Source: Heliocidaris erythrogramma (taxonomy: Eukaryota; Echinodermata; Echinoidea; Camarodonta; Echinometridae). Taken from it: a DNA stretch of 64,000 nt. A program made the position numbers and the translations under genes. Under the pieces are notes generated by a model. The model saw only the letters and a list, made by a program, of their open reading frames with translations. It searched no databases and was not told the DNA's origin. Shown here one piece after another: positions 11,385-22,545 of this stretch. The stretch covers positions 6,573,618 to 6,637,617 of the forward strand of contig CM046870.1 of assembly GCA_025617745.1 (NCBI GenBank). The letters run 5' to 3'. The first letter of the stretch is position 1. The number at the start of each line of letters is the position of its first letter.

Positions 11385-11632
11385 CGCTCGCTAATCATAA
11401 GGGCCGCTATTCATAGAAAACCGTTATTCATTTAACACGCGTTATGAATAACGGTACTTGTGAATAGTTATGAATATTGGTCCCTATGAATGGAGGTCCT
11501 TATGAATAGCGAGGTAATTTGTCTATGGTTTGCTCGCTATTTAGAAGGACCGCTATTCATTTAGTCCAGGGTTATGGATAGCGGTCGATCCTTATGAATA
11601 AGTGGTCCTTATGAGTAGTGCCCCCTCACGTT
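11385..11632. repeat. Array of inverted CCTTATGAATAGCGG words, copy 1
   Basis: The 15-base word CCTTATGAATAGCGG and its complement CCGCTATTCATAAGG recur many times in both orientations, so the region can fold on itself repeatedly. A second copy lies at 35424-36115. The copies share the long word GTCTATGGTTTGCTCGCTAT in the middle. No coding potential was seen. Confidence 0.8.
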
Positions 11633-11784
11633 TTCGTATTGCGTCCCTTGCAGGCAAAAGATAGGAAACCTAAATATCATACATCCTATAAGCTTTGGAA
11701 GTGTGGCATAGCTTAAAAGGGCCGAGAAGTGACCATTTTTCCAAAATGGTAGATTAACACTTTTAACTGGATTCGGCCTATATA

Positions 11785-12036
11785 GTGTTACATTACTTTG
11801 ACTTTGGCAATGCACTTTTGTTTCAGCTGCCACAATCTCAACTTTCACAGTTACAAAAATTACAAAATTCAGCAGCCCGTATTGTTACCCTCACCAGATG
11901 TACTACTCACATTACTCCTGTTTTGTCTTCACTACATTTCATTGTATTTAAATTATTATTACTTGTTTTTCACTGTATACATGGATCTGCCCCAGAGTAC
12001 AATATTATTTTGTTGATGCCTTATAATCCTCCCTGA
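11785..12036 (+). pseudogene. LINE (L2/CR1-type) reverse transcriptase C-terminal fragment
   Basis: The translation LPQSQLSQLQKLQNSAAR then HITPVLSSLHF and LLLVFHCIHGSAPEY matches the conserved tail of L2-type reverse transcriptases (L.KLQ.VQN.AAR, HITP.L..LHWLP, K.LHGLAPEY). It is 5' truncated and some residues, such as the WLP after LH, are changed. This is a dead copy. Confidence 0.8.
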
Positions 12037-12039
12037 CGC

Positions 12040-12892
12040 TTAAAGGTATTGTGTAGCTTTGCAAAATTTGACAAATTCAGCGTGAAAGTGGTCCAATTAT
12101 ATATAATCCTACTGTTAGAACTATAATTAGTGACATGTGAAAGTAAGATAGAAATTGGAGCTCATTTACTATTTTTAAAAAAGAAAATAAATATGGTTTT
12201 GAAATCAAAATTCTGGCTGAAATAACGGCAGATCTACGTTTCAAACAGTATTTGGTCTAGCGTCCTCATGCGTTCGTTGTGAGACATTGGCAATACGCTA
12301 TGTGTGTTTCGTACATGTTATCTCTGGTAAGCCAGTTTATACCCAACATCAACTTACAGGCGCTAGGCGCCAGTGATATACCAGCTTTTAGCTAGCTGAG
12401 CTGTCGGGATAGTTACTTGTACAGTGCAACGGTATACGGTCGTACCGTACCCGTCGGCGAGCCATGCCAGCGCCAGCGTATACGCATATCGCATGTAGCT
12501 AACTAACTCGGCTCAGTGCAGCTAGCTAGCATGCATACTGAAAGCTAGTTCTCGACGTTTGTTTTATCATCTTGAGACTTGAGATTTTTTTCTCCTTCAG
12601 ACAAGCAGCGGCAGCTGTCTAGTCAGATTGATGCCAGCGCCGGGACAGGGGCACAGTGTGATATCCACAACTCACTGTAAGATTTGTAAGATTTGTAAGA
12701 TTTGTAAGATTTTATTGACTCTAGCTCTATCGACTGGAGTGGTATCCCGGGTATAATGGGGTGACCTACATGTACATGATTGTACTGCGTACTTTACTGT
12801 ACGCCGAGCTCCTTGGCTGATCAATCTGGTAATTGGTATAGTGGCAGTGGTACTGGCCTCCGCAGCTGTATGGGGAGCGCTAGGTCTGCGCA
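12040..12892. other. No gene recognised; repeat-like start and a short microsatellite
   Basis: The start TTAAAGGTATTGTG resembles the generic AAAGG-starting MITE family of this genome. A microsatellite of GTAAGATTT, about four copies, lies at 12677-12711. The region 12420-12560 is richer in GC and in GCTAGC words. Nothing coding was identified. Confidence 0.4.
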
Positions 12893-13232
12893 CCTAAGGT
12901 TTTGACGGGAAAAATGAACAAGAATTTCTTTACTATTCCTCTAAAGATTTATTTTATTTTATTCCTGATATTCTAAAGAGTAAGTTTGAAAAAAAATTGC
13001 ATCAAAATTAGAGCAAGGACAATGCCATTTTCACAAGAAACGGTGGTCTTCACCGTCTTGTCATTTCAAGTAGGCCCTAATTCAACATTGAATATAAAAT
13101 TTTTTATAAACAATCTTGCATGGTTCCCAATCCCATGTCTGCGCACTTATTCAAATATTCATTTACACGCAGTTCGGGAGTTTTTGACGTGAAAAACAAC
13201 ATTTTGAGGCTTGTGAATAAAATGTCTGGTTT
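12893..13232 (+). repeat. Interspersed repeat shared with 61815-62105
   Basis: Shared words with 61815-62105 include AAAGAGTAAGTTTG, ATCAAAATTAGAGCAAG, AATGCCATTTTCACAAGAAA, TTTACACGCAG and ATTTTGAGGCTTGTGAATAA, in the same order and orientation. The two copies are around 80 percent alike by eye. Family unknown. Confidence 0.75.
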
Positions 13233-13332
13233 GTATGGCTCGTAAGTATGTGAGGAATGATTATAATTCATTTAGACATGCATGACATGTTACAAGTTAT
13301 TGTTAGATCTTGTTTTTGTTGATATGTGCCTC

Positions 13333-14030
13333 CGACTCCACTCACAGTTGGATACCATGGCATGAATGGCTCCGTAGGCCAGTACTACTAGTACTAGTAC
13401 CAGATTGATAAGCCAAGGAGCTCATAATATAGGTAGGATCCATACCGTGTGTGGAGGCAGATAATGAGATATCAACCCCCCCCCCCCCCAAAAAAAAAAA
13501 TAGATCTAAAAATAAATATTGCCATTTCTCACATACTGTGAGTCACTGTCATGCAAACCATCCTCAGCCAGACCTCAGAGTCAGAGTTTCTAAAGGGGTT
13601 ACCTTCAACTCCAGGATCAACTAAGGTTGTAAAAATTGATTGACAAAAAAAAACAACACAAAACTGGCAGGTGTGATCAGGTTTTTTTTTTACTTGCACA
13701 TGATGTAAGTTATATGGGACTACCCATGCAAGGTAAGGTTTGTGTTTCCCATATATATATATACGTTACAAATGCAAGGTAAAAAAATCTGTTGATTTTA
13801 GTCTTTTTTCCCCCTTTTTTAGTTATTCAATTTTTACAATCTTAGTTGATCCTGGAAGGTAACCCCTATAGCAAATTCCGAGGGTGGGTTGCATGGGTCA
13901 AATTATGTGAGAAATGGTGATATTTAGATGTAGTTTTTTGGGGTGATGCCTTCCAACACACAAGGTATATGGATCCCATGTACAGCTCCATAGGCAAGTA
14001 CCAGATTGATAAGCCAAGGAGCTCGTACAG
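13333..14030. repeat. Fold-back repeat with outer direct repeat
   Basis: The words GGGGTTACCTTCAACTCCAG and its near-complement (CTGGAAGGTAACCCC) plus TTGTAAAAATTGA and TTCAATTTTTACAA form arms around 13590-13650 and 13825-13870. TTTCTCACAT (13525) and TATGTGAGAAA (13903) extend them. A block ACCAGATTGATAAGCCAAGG appears both at 13400 and at 14002. A fragment of the same family lies at 58930-59075. Confidence 0.65.
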
Positions 14031-15340
14031 CTACCTGGTACCCACACACAAGCTCCCATGCATTCGCTTAAACGCAGTGTGCCATGGCACGTCTATTCTA
14101 TGTTGTCTTTGAAGCGAAACGGGCAAGGCGAGACGTGCCAGAACGACTAGAACGACAAAATGAAAAAAAAAAACGTTGCTTTGGAATGTTTTTTCTCTTT
14201 TTCTCAAGAAAAAAATGGTATGCTTTGGAACGAAAACTTTAGTGTAAAAATGGGGGTCTTCTGGGCGGCACATACCCACCACACACTGCATGTACATGTA
14301 CATGCAGTATATACTGAGTGCTCCCCCCCCCCCCCCCCCGGATCGTTAGATCTGTTTCTTTCTTCCAGATTTGAAAAAATAGAGTCACTCTGCTCTTTCC
14401 AGGAATTTTGAATCTTCTTCTTGCCGCTTTTCCAATCTGGTGGAATATTACATACCAATCATGCCATTGAGTAATTGCATTGTTTTCTTAGCAGTTCAAA
14501 ATCTTGATTTATATAGGATTTATATGTGACAGTTCTTATCAATGAGAATGAGAAATCCTTATCACTAAGTATACCTATGTTGGGTGTCCGGACAGATAGT
14601 TTCCAACTACTGGTAGATCTGATCTGTAAATTTTAAAAATTTTGCATTCAATATTCGGGAAATCGCAATGTATGTTGGGCATAAGCATGAATAAATATTT
14701 TATCTTGGTTAGTGCTATTCCATGCATATTATTTTTGGAGAAATCCAATGGCAAACTTCAGTTATATGGACCCACCCCTTCATACTACTGAATTTTATTT
14801 TTAAAATGTTTTCTAATACTTCCCTGGATAAGTGGATATGCAATAGGACAGGGAGGTGTGGGCTGTTCACAGGTACATGTATATGATTCAGTAGATATCG
14901 ACAAACTCTTATTTTTAGTCTTCATTCAGATCCATATACTTGTCTAAGAAAACGGTTTGATAGTCTGTTATGGATACATTTGACTAGTCATTCTATTTTG
15001 CTTACAGATGCATGACATCTCTTATTTGATGATGGAGCAGACACAGTCATGCCAGAAACATGCAAATAGATCTACACTCACCTACAGGTAAATATCCTCT
15101 TTCCTCACCTTCCATGTTTACTTGAGAGATGTGCAATTATAGAACAGGAATGAAACAAAGAACAATTTTGTATTTGGAGTAGTAGGGTCTACATGTAAAA
15201 AATAAAGAAATGAAGTATAATAAAAAATAAAATTCAGCTGGTTTATTGCCACTTGGGTCTATTCCATTAAAGTTTTTGTCATGCAAGAGCTTGACTAACT
15301 GGGGCGTTGATAGAACATTTTGAATGGGATTGTGACACTC
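14031..15340. other. No gene recognised
   Basis: Short minus-strand open frames exist but show no family resemblance. A C-run lies at about 14321-14339. The rest is AT-rich intergenic sequence. Confidence 0.4.
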
Positions 15341-15344
15341 AAAT

Positions 15345-16740
15345 TTGCCAACAAATGGATGCGATACCCATTTTTGCCGACAAAACTGCTGCACCCTAAT
15401 CCCTCTCCCCCGACAAAAATTAATAAAAGAAAATCGCAGACATAGAGATCTTGATCAGACAGGCCCATTTCGTAAGGAGGGGACTGACGCCTTATGCCCA
15501 AATATCAGCTTTTCAATTTCTAAATATTTTGCCAGATAATTACATAAGTTACCGGTATGTAATTATCCTGGAACCTTTCTTCTTCAATATGTGGATATGG
15601 GTCTGTTCACAAAGTTGGGCACCTTTTGAGACATTTTTTTCTGTAATCCCCTGTAATTTGATGAAAAAGTCTAGTTAGAATTTTCTTACTTGGCCATTCT
15701 ATCTCTGGTGAAAATAAAAAGCATCTGAGAAACATAAACATGTTGTTCCACAATGTATTTTGGAAATAATTATGAAAAACCAGCGTGTGGATGTAACCGG
15801 ACATTGTGTCCGTGTTACATCCGCAAAGTCTTATTTTGAGACATAACGGCACATCCATAATGCTCTTGATGATAAATATTTGCCTGGTTACTTTAGGTTC
15901 TCTATTTAATTCAATGCAACAACAACTGCAATGAGAGTATATACTGACTTCAAGAGTTATTGATGAAAGTTGCAGATATTCTTTGGTGTCTCGTTCATCC
16001 ACAACTTGTGACATTTGATTGGAAACCGTTACACCCACAACATTCATGATAAACTCAGGGAAGATATTTATTTTTTTGTTAAAAGTTTTGCTTCATTAAG
16101 TCAGCACCATAACACAATGTACCCATTACTAATAGGATTTAGCTTTGTAATAAAGGTATCATGCATGTTGATATGCTGGTAATCTAAAAAAAAGGTGGTT
16201 GTGGATGTAACATGGAACACCAGTATATTTTTGTCAATATTTTGAAAATGCCCCTCAAAACAATTTGTCTTGTGTTCTTCAAAAGCTTCCTGGAGGCACC
16301 AAGTACATTCATATAAAACAACTTAATGGTGTAAGTCATAGTGTTAAAACTACAATGTTTTTACGATAAAATGTCAAGTTTCGGTGCCCCAACTTTGTGA
16401 ACAGACCCATATACATGTATACTAGCACTTCGCTGCCCGAATGTGACCATCTGAACTTTGACAATCCCAGGGGGGCAGCCATTTGCCCAAAGATTAACAT
16501 CTCAATGTTTTTTGCGAGCGACTTGAGCGAGCGAGCAAAAAAATTTGACCAGTTTTTCCTTCTTTCTCTTCCATTCCTTTCCTTCTTTTTAGTGTTTATT
16601 TTCCTTTCCCTTCCTTTCCTTTTTTACCCTATATTTCCTCTTCCCTCACTCTCCCCCCCCCCCTCTTTTTTTGTTGCCAACAGAGGTGGCGCATTTGCCG
16701 CTAGCGACGCCCGGTTGACAAATTTATGATATTTATATCC
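15345..16740 (+). repeat. Interspersed repeat with CGCTGCCCGAAT words, split by a DNA transposon
   Basis: The flanks 15345-15597 and 16412-16740 match parts of 38300-39080: GACAAAA(A)TGCTGCACCCTAAT, ATATCAGCTTTTC, CGCTGCCCGAAT, then GCGAGCGAGCAAAAAAA and a CT-rich tract ending in GGCGCATTTGCCG. The 812-bp element at 15598 is inserted in this copy. Confidence 0.7.
15598..16409. mobile_element. DNA transposon of 812 bp, ~26-bp TIR, TA target duplication
   Basis: The ends TGGGTCTGTTCACAAAGTTG and its complement CAACTTTGTGAACAGACCCA face each other and TA flanks both, as in Tc1/mariner-type insertions. A minus-strand open frame of 146 codons (15607-16047, MNVVGVTVSNQMSQVVDERD...) fills half of it and includes part of one TIR. 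I do not recognise this peptide, and the frame may be chance. The word GGATGTAAC recurs inside. It is nested in the repeat at 15345-16740. Confidence 0.85.
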
Positions 16741-17363
16741 GCATTCCTATAGATTTTGTAAATTTGTCTTGATGAATGATGAAAGAAATATTTGTGGATG
16801 AAGGATGGATTTACTTTACATTTTATATTCTTATGATGAATAATTTATGGGATTCTGTATTACAGTCAGATATAGAGATTTTTGTTAGTATAAGTAATTT
16901 TTTTGTAGGCAGTTGTTAGTTCATGTCTGATTTGTTTGCACGTTAGTTTTACACAAGGTGTTGCTGTGTAAATTACTAGAATATTTTTAAAAGGTACCTC
17001 TACCATCATGTAGACCAGTGCATGTTGTGTTCGCAACACTGGCATATTTCACTTTAGGACAGTTTCCATTTCAGTTCATGACCAAAAAAGTGTTATGAAA
17101 AGCTTGACACCTTGTTAAGAAACACATTGGCCACAATTCACAAAGGAGGGTAAACCCATGGTCTAAACTATGGTTTAAAATAAGCGTAGCCTGTATTGCC
17201 ATTTATGATTGGGCATGAGGCCATGTACGTTGCTTGTAATACCCTTACAGAAGTATTCATGAATTCAGGCAATGGCCTTTTCACAAAAGAAAAAAATTCT
17301 ATTTCATTGAAATTCTAATTCATTTTTTTAAAACTATCTTTTCTTTTATTACAGCACCACCAA
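16741..17363. other. No gene recognised; solo TIR-like piece
   Basis: Positions 17129-17180 (ATTCACAAAGGAGGGTAAAC, then CATGGTCTAAACTATGGTTT) resemble the end of the 25389-31088 transposon, here alone. A CpG palindrome TGTTCGCAACA lies near 17033. Nothing coding. Confidence 0.4.
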
Positions 17364-17812
17364 ACTGTTGTACGTGCTGATTGGATTCCCTGCCACTGTC
17401 AGCTTAGTTATGGTGTTAGACTTCCTGGTCTTGCTCAGTTCCAAGATACGATTGATGAGATCACTCGTCCTATCCATCTACCTGTTTGCCTGGGAATCCT
17501 GGACCCTCACAGCAGACCTCCAGAGGCGAATTCAAGCAATGGAAATGAGATGCTTCTGTAAAATCTCATATAAAGACCACATAACCGAGACGGTCCGCAC
17601 CATCATCCACCAAGCAATTGGGCCATACAAAGAACTCCTCATGACCGTGAAAAAGCGCAAACTGAAATGATATGTCATGTTTCACATTCTTCGGGTCTTG
17701 CAAAAACCATCCTGCAAGGCACAGTGAAAGGTGGAAGAAAAAGAGGAAGACAGAAGAAAAGATGGGAAGACGATATCAAAGAGTGGACCGGCCTGGACTT
17801 TTCTTGTTAGCT
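17364..17812 (+). pseudogene. LINE (RTE/CR1-like) C-terminal fragment
   Basis: ESWTLTADLQRRIQAMEMRC, ISYKDHITETVR and KKRKLK followed in other frames by ILQGT-like, GGRKRGRQ-like and EWTGL-like residues match the tail of endonuclease-reverse transcriptase LINEs (CE.WTLTAD..RRIQAFE, KRRKL.WFGH, GRRRGRQ). It has a stop right after KLK and frame changes, so it is dead. A splice-like TTACAG precedes it but no host gene is supported. Confidence 0.75.
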
Positions 17813-18745
17813 CACCTGAGCCTAAGGCTTGAGCGAGCTATTGCGATGGAAATTTGTCCGTCGTCCGTCGTGCGTCGTCCGTTGTCCGTTAACTTTTTAC
17901 ATTTTCATGTTCTTGATCACATGATCGGAATTCAACCAAACTTGGTAGGAATCATCCTTAGGGTTAGGGGACCCAAAGTTGCTACCCTGGGGGAGAGCCC
18001 CTGATTGTAAAAGCTATGTAAATTTCAAACATCTTCTCCAGAACCAGGCATAGCTCAGACTTGGTATTGTGTATGGAGATACCTCTATAGATGAAGAATG
18101 AATGTTGTTCATGAAATTTCTCTGAGTGGCCCTATAGGGGCCCTGTGGGGGTAACACACAGGAGAGGGGAGGGGGGGGGGGTGCTGCCAGGCAAAATGTA
18201 CATTCTGATCTTCTTCTCCAAAACACACGATCGGAATTCAACCAAACTTGGTAGGAATCATCCTTAGGGGTAGGGGATCCAAAATTGCTAAATTGGTACA
18301 TGTGGCCCACAGGGGGGCCCAGGGGGAGGGCCCCCAAGTGTAAAAGCTTCAATCATCTTCTTCTCCAGAATCAGGAATAGCTCAGACTTGGTATTGTGTA
18401 TGGAGATACCTCTATAGATGAAAAATGAAAGTTCATGATTTTTTTCTGGGTGGCCCTATAGGGGGTCTGTGGGGGTAACATACTGGAGGGGGGGGGGGGG
18501 GGGGCTGGGGCAAGTTGTCCGCCATTCATAAACTTTTTACATTTTCAGCTTCTTCTCCAAAACCAATGATTGGAATTTAACCGAACTTGGTAGGAAGCTC
18601 AGACTTGGTATTGTGTATAGAGATACCTCTATACATGAAGAATGAAAGTTGTTCATGAAATTTTTCTGGGTGGCCTTATAGGGGCCCCTGCACCAGATGT
18701 GAATTGATCCACGTCAGGTGAGCTTCATGCCCCTGGGGCTCTTGT
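17813..18745. repeat. Long interspersed repeat bounded by GCTCACCTGAG and CAGGTGAGCT
   Basis: It starts TTGTTAGCTCACCTGAGCC and ends GTCAGGTGAGCTTCATGCCC and GGGGCTCTTGTT, so the ends are inverted. Three internal direct repeats carry GGAATTCAACCAAACTTGG, GCTCAGACTTGGTATTGTGT and GAGATACCTCTATA (about 17930, 18230 and 18560). Similar sequences with CCGTCGTCCGTC blocks are common in molluscs and echinoderms. It appears noncoding. Confidence 0.75.
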
Positions 18746-19589
18746 TCTCCATCGAAATGTGATTTAAACTTAATTCAATTTTGCTGTGACTCTTTTTTAT
18801 AGAGTAGAAATGGAATTTTATTATTGTGAATGGCAATTCAGTAGCAATGAATTCCTGTACATGTAGAGAAAATGAAATTTGCCTTTTTTTTTTTTTTTTT
18901 TTTTAAACATTTATCAATTGATGGCTTTTTTCCTTGTCCATCTTCCTAATACCTCAATCACACTAATAAGACCGACACAAGACCCAGAACAAAATTACCC
19001 TTAATGGCAAAGAACTGGTCGGTTTGGTGGTGTGATGGTGGTAATAGGATGAGTGGGTGTAACTTGTGCCCCCCCCCCCCCCCCCTTTCCTGAATCTTTA
19101 GGAAAAGTGTTAAAGACAACTTGCATGTTGTCTTCAGCACTTGTTGCTGCCAAGAAATATTATGTCCAGATATATTATTTAAAAAATAAAATGTTGATCC
19201 TTTGCCACTGATAATATCCTTCTTGAAAAATCCCTACCCTTACCAACAATACAGAGCCACATAATGGTCCGAACCAGTTAGTCTGTAATTTCTGTTGTAT
19301 TGTAATTTGAATATACCCTTATTGAAACAAAAAATGAACTTTTTCCTTTAATTTGAACTTCCTTTTCTTGTGAAGGGTCAGAAAGGAGAAGGGAATAAGA
19401 GAGGAGAAAATGGAGAGGTGCAAAAAAAACGGTAAAAACAAGCCATTGAGAGAAAGGAAGGAAAGGATGAAGAAACAAATCATGAGAAGAGGATGAGGGA
19501 GAACGCAGTGATGGAGATATTGAGAGAGAGGGAGAATAGTGAAGAGTGAACACAATCCCAAAGTGAATTTTGAAATATTAGTAGGCCAA
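18746..19589. other. No gene recognised; homopolymer and purine-rich tracts
   Basis: A poly-T tract lies at about 18885-18904 and a C-run at about 19071-19085. 19370-19540 is purine-rich (GAGAGG words), which gives a spurious minus-strand open frame. No gene was supported. Confidence 0.4.
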
Positions 19590-19905
19590 GTGCCGTACCC
19601 AGGATTTGTTAAAAGGGGGAGGGGGGTGGGTGTATATATCAGTATTTTGGGGGTCTTTTTACTCCAAAAAATCTCTGACAAGCCAAACAAAAAGAAAAAA
19701 AGTAACATTATTTGGGGGTTACTTTCAAATTATCCAATATGTGTTAAAAAAAGTTAACAGGTATTCTAAGGCGGCGTTTTTAACATCAAAAAGGCGTGTG
19801 CCGACTTACAATAACACAAAAAGGGGGTGTTCGACCACCTAAAAATGCCCCTTTTGTCAAAGGGGGTGTTTGGACACCCCCCTCCCCTAGATAAGTGCAT
19901 GGGTA
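19590..19905. mobile_element. Probable G-rich non-autonomous element
   Basis: It begins GTACCCAGGATTTG and contains AATCTCTGACAAGCC and runs of G, then ends CACCCCCCTCCCC near 19890. The middle words match the elements at 39112 and 26290 (CTCTGACAAGC, TTGCTTGTCAGAGAAT). Ends are not sharply defined, so limits are approximate. Confidence 0.45.
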
Positions 19906-20073
19906 GGCCTACCTTCTTGCATTAATTTTATTCTTCATTTCATGTATTCTGCATCTATGTGTATTTATTTACTAAACCAAATTTATAACTAAAAAACACT
20001 TGATAACTCCTTGCCTGAACCAACATCGTGATTAGATGGAAGCTTGTGAACGTGTTAGAGTAAGGATGTGTAT

Positions 20074-20077
<4 letters not shown>

Positions 20078-20104
<27 letters not shown>
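20078..20104. repeat. (GA)n microsatellite
   Basis: About 13 GA units. The open frame through it (83 codons) owes its start to the repeat. The remaining peptide (LTEIDVHAQSKLSLKKSIL...) is not recognised. Confidence 0.9.
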
Positions 20105-20109
<5 letters not shown>

Positions 20110-21308
20110 GGGAGGGCGAGGTGTTTGCTGACAGAAATTGATGTCCATGCCCAGTCTAAACTGTCTTTGAAAAAGAGCATTCTGCAGCTACCTGGTGAAA
20201 AGAATATTTATGAAGCCGAAGTGAACCACGGAGAGCAGCAATACAAATTTCACAAGTGTTGGCTATATGTAAAGAGCAAGGAGTTCTGTCATAACTCCTT
20301 GGTCAGAGCAGGGAGGTAGAAGAGAGATCTCTCTTCCACCTCCCCAGTCAGAGCAAGAAGCTTACACTCCTTAGCAAGATGACTTGGCAAATCAGGTGTA
20401 GGCCTATGAGGGTAGGGGCTGGATCAAGTTTCATTTTGAGAAAATTTACCACAAACATTTGGATGATTTTGGCGTAATGAAAATTTTCTCACTTTTCAGA
20501 TATGACGGTAACCTGATATGACTTGGATATCATCAATAATCAAGCTTCCAGAATGTTAGGCTATAGCCCAATATTAGAAATATTAGAAGAAGAAAAAAGA
20601 AAGAAACCCCCAAACAAAAATCACTGACGTGAGGGGGGAGGGGGCCAGGGGGATGCCACACTCTTATGACAAGTATTACATCTCCCTAATCAATTCCCCG
20701 TCCAAGGAGACAAAATAAAATCTTATGTGTTCATTGTTTTATCAGTCTTCAGTCGATCGCATGATCCTGCTGTTCTGAAGATACAAAAAAGGCTTTTCCC
20801 CACATTTCTCTCTATCCTCCGATTGTAGTATTGGAAATTTGTCTAAGCATCCAACCGCATAGGCCTATATGCCCGCCCCCGCACTATTTCCAGTACAATG
20901 TATATCGTGACGACTAGTAACCGAAATTAGTTTGGAAAATGTGAGGGATATTTTCGCTCGAGAGCGAGAAATAAATTTATTGGACCTGCGGGCACTCGTA
21001 CTCCGCGAGCGGCGGGCTCTGAAACCAGCTAGCCCCTGCCTCGTACGGCAATAATTGTGAATGACGACAGGGCTGTATTTCCTCCACTCCGATGTCTCTC
21101 ATTTTCTCTCCCTCCGAGCTCCAGCCCCGGCCCCTCCTTCCCTTACACAACGTCTAGTACGTCTCTGGTATAGAGCTGATCTTATGGATTGTTGTTTCGT
21201 CCATGTTTCAAAATGTGCGACCTCCCCTTCCCCTTTTCATTTGTTTCCTCTTTCTCTTTCTTTCTTGTCGGGCAAAAACATTTGTTATTCATGTATGTAG
21301 GATTACCA
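20105..21308. other. No gene recognised; CpG-richer block near 20930-21060
   Basis: 20930-21060 has many CG dinucleotides (TTTTCGCTCGAGAGCGAG, CCGCGAGCGGCGGG) and could be a promoter region, but no exon beside it was recognised. The remainder is unremarkable. Confidence 0.35.
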
Positions 21309-21500
21309 TGCAATAATCAAAATTTGGTAATTCTCCTCACACACAATGTCGCGACTACCCCAGCGACCGCCGGCCAGGCCAGGCGATCGACAGGCTAGGC
21401 TAGATGCAATAATCAAAATTTGGTAATTCTCCTCACACACGATGTCGCGACTACCCCAGCGACCGCCGGCCAGGCCAGGCGATCGACAGGCTAGGCTAGC
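21309..21500 (+). repeat. 96-bp tandem duplication, nearly identical
   Basis: Copies 21309-21404 and 21405-21500 differ at one base that I can see (CACACAATG against CACACGATG). The unit contains GCGACCGCCGGCCAGGCCAG. This is a recent duplication or an assembly effect. Confidence 0.95.
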
Positions 21501-21907
21501 CCCTTGCCGGCCCACGGGATGAGCTCCAGCGCTCAAGTTTTCTCTCGCGCGCGATAGTATTGCCGAGTTATCAATCCTTGGTATTGCAAGCCCTGTCAGC
21601 ATTACACCCCACAGCGGCAGGCCAATGTAAATAGACGTTACGCTGTGCATTTGCCGAAAGAGGGAGGTAGGCCGACCGTCACAAGTTATAAGCGTCATGC
21701 CATACGCTTATAAAATTTCGATTTTAAATCATAAATATCTTGATAATGAAATCAGCAATTGACCTGTAAAAGTCACACGATTCCCGACTGACCTAAAGGT
21801 TTCTAATTATCATTGCAGCATGAGCTAATTCAGATTTTTTTTTTCTGATCTCCAACAAAGTTACTCAATGCCTTTAAGGTCATCTGATTCTAAATTGCTT
21901 GTTCTAA

Positions 21908-22268
21908 AATCATAATAATAATAATAATATTCAGCTTTTATATAGCGCCTAATACATCGAAGATGTCTCTAAGCGCTTTACAGATATATTATTACCCTGG
22001 TCATCGGATTCTGGCATGCCCGCACACAATGTATGCACATTCTCCGCTCCCTGGGGAGTATTCCAGCCAGTCGCCTGTTAAGCACACACATGCTAAGCAA
22101 AGGACATTAACTTTCGCCATCCTACCGGGTACCCATTTAACACCTGGGTGGAGAGTGGCAAATGTAGATTAACGTCTTGCCAAAGGACGCTAGTGCTGCG
22201 GTGGGATTCGAACCCCGGACCTCGTGGTTCACAGTCTAGGGACTTATCCACTGATCCACAACACCAAA
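21908..22268 (-). mobile_element. tRNA-derived SINE with L2-like 3' tail
   Basis: Read on the minus strand it starts GGTGTTGTGGATCAGTGG, has a B-box-like GGGTTCGAATCCC, and ends GGCGCTATATAAAAGCTGAA followed by (ATT)n. The 3' words (AAAGCGCTTAGAGAC) are LINE-tail-like, as expected for a SINE that borrows an L2-type reverse transcriptase. A related copy lies at 33160-33472. Confidence 0.8.
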
Positions 22269-22290
22269 TCATGGGGGGGGGGGGGGATCG

Positions 22291-22545
22291 GTCATTTGCT
22301 CATGCTGGACCTTACCTGTGGAATCAATTGCCACATGGATATCCGTTATATGTCAGGTGTAGATCGCTTAAAAAATGCCCTCAAAACTCATTTGTTCAAA
22401 ACGGCTTTCCAGTAGATTTACTTTCACACTGTTGTTGTTCCATTTTCGTGTATTTTTGTGAATTTGTAAGTTTTTCCTCTCCATTGCGCCTTGAGCACAT
22501 TAGTCATGCGGAGTTGGCGCATTACTATTATTATTATTCAGCATG
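22291..22545 (+). pseudogene. L2-type LINE 3' end
   Basis: GDRSFAHAGPYLWNQLP in one frame, then DRLKNALKTHLFKTAF in another, match the usual LINE tail (RSF..AAP.LWN.LP and FK..LKTHLF..AF). The 3' end GCGCCTTGAGCAC...GGCGCATTACTATTATTATT ends in (ATT)n. It is preceded by a G-run that probably caused the frame change. Only the 3' end is present. Confidence 0.8.

Noticed and set aside
17340-17400. Host exon starting after TTTTATTACAG
   Set aside because: The following frame soon becomes a LINE reverse transcriptase tail, so the acceptor-like signal is coincidental or belongs to the element.
20068-20319. 83-codon frame starting in (GA)n
   Set aside because: The start is in the microsatellite and the rest is not recognisable; no splice partners were found.
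21708-21960. Direct-repeat pattern suggestive of a CRISPR-like array near 21300-21500
   Set aside because: It is a plain 96-bp tandem duplication without spacers, in an animal genome.
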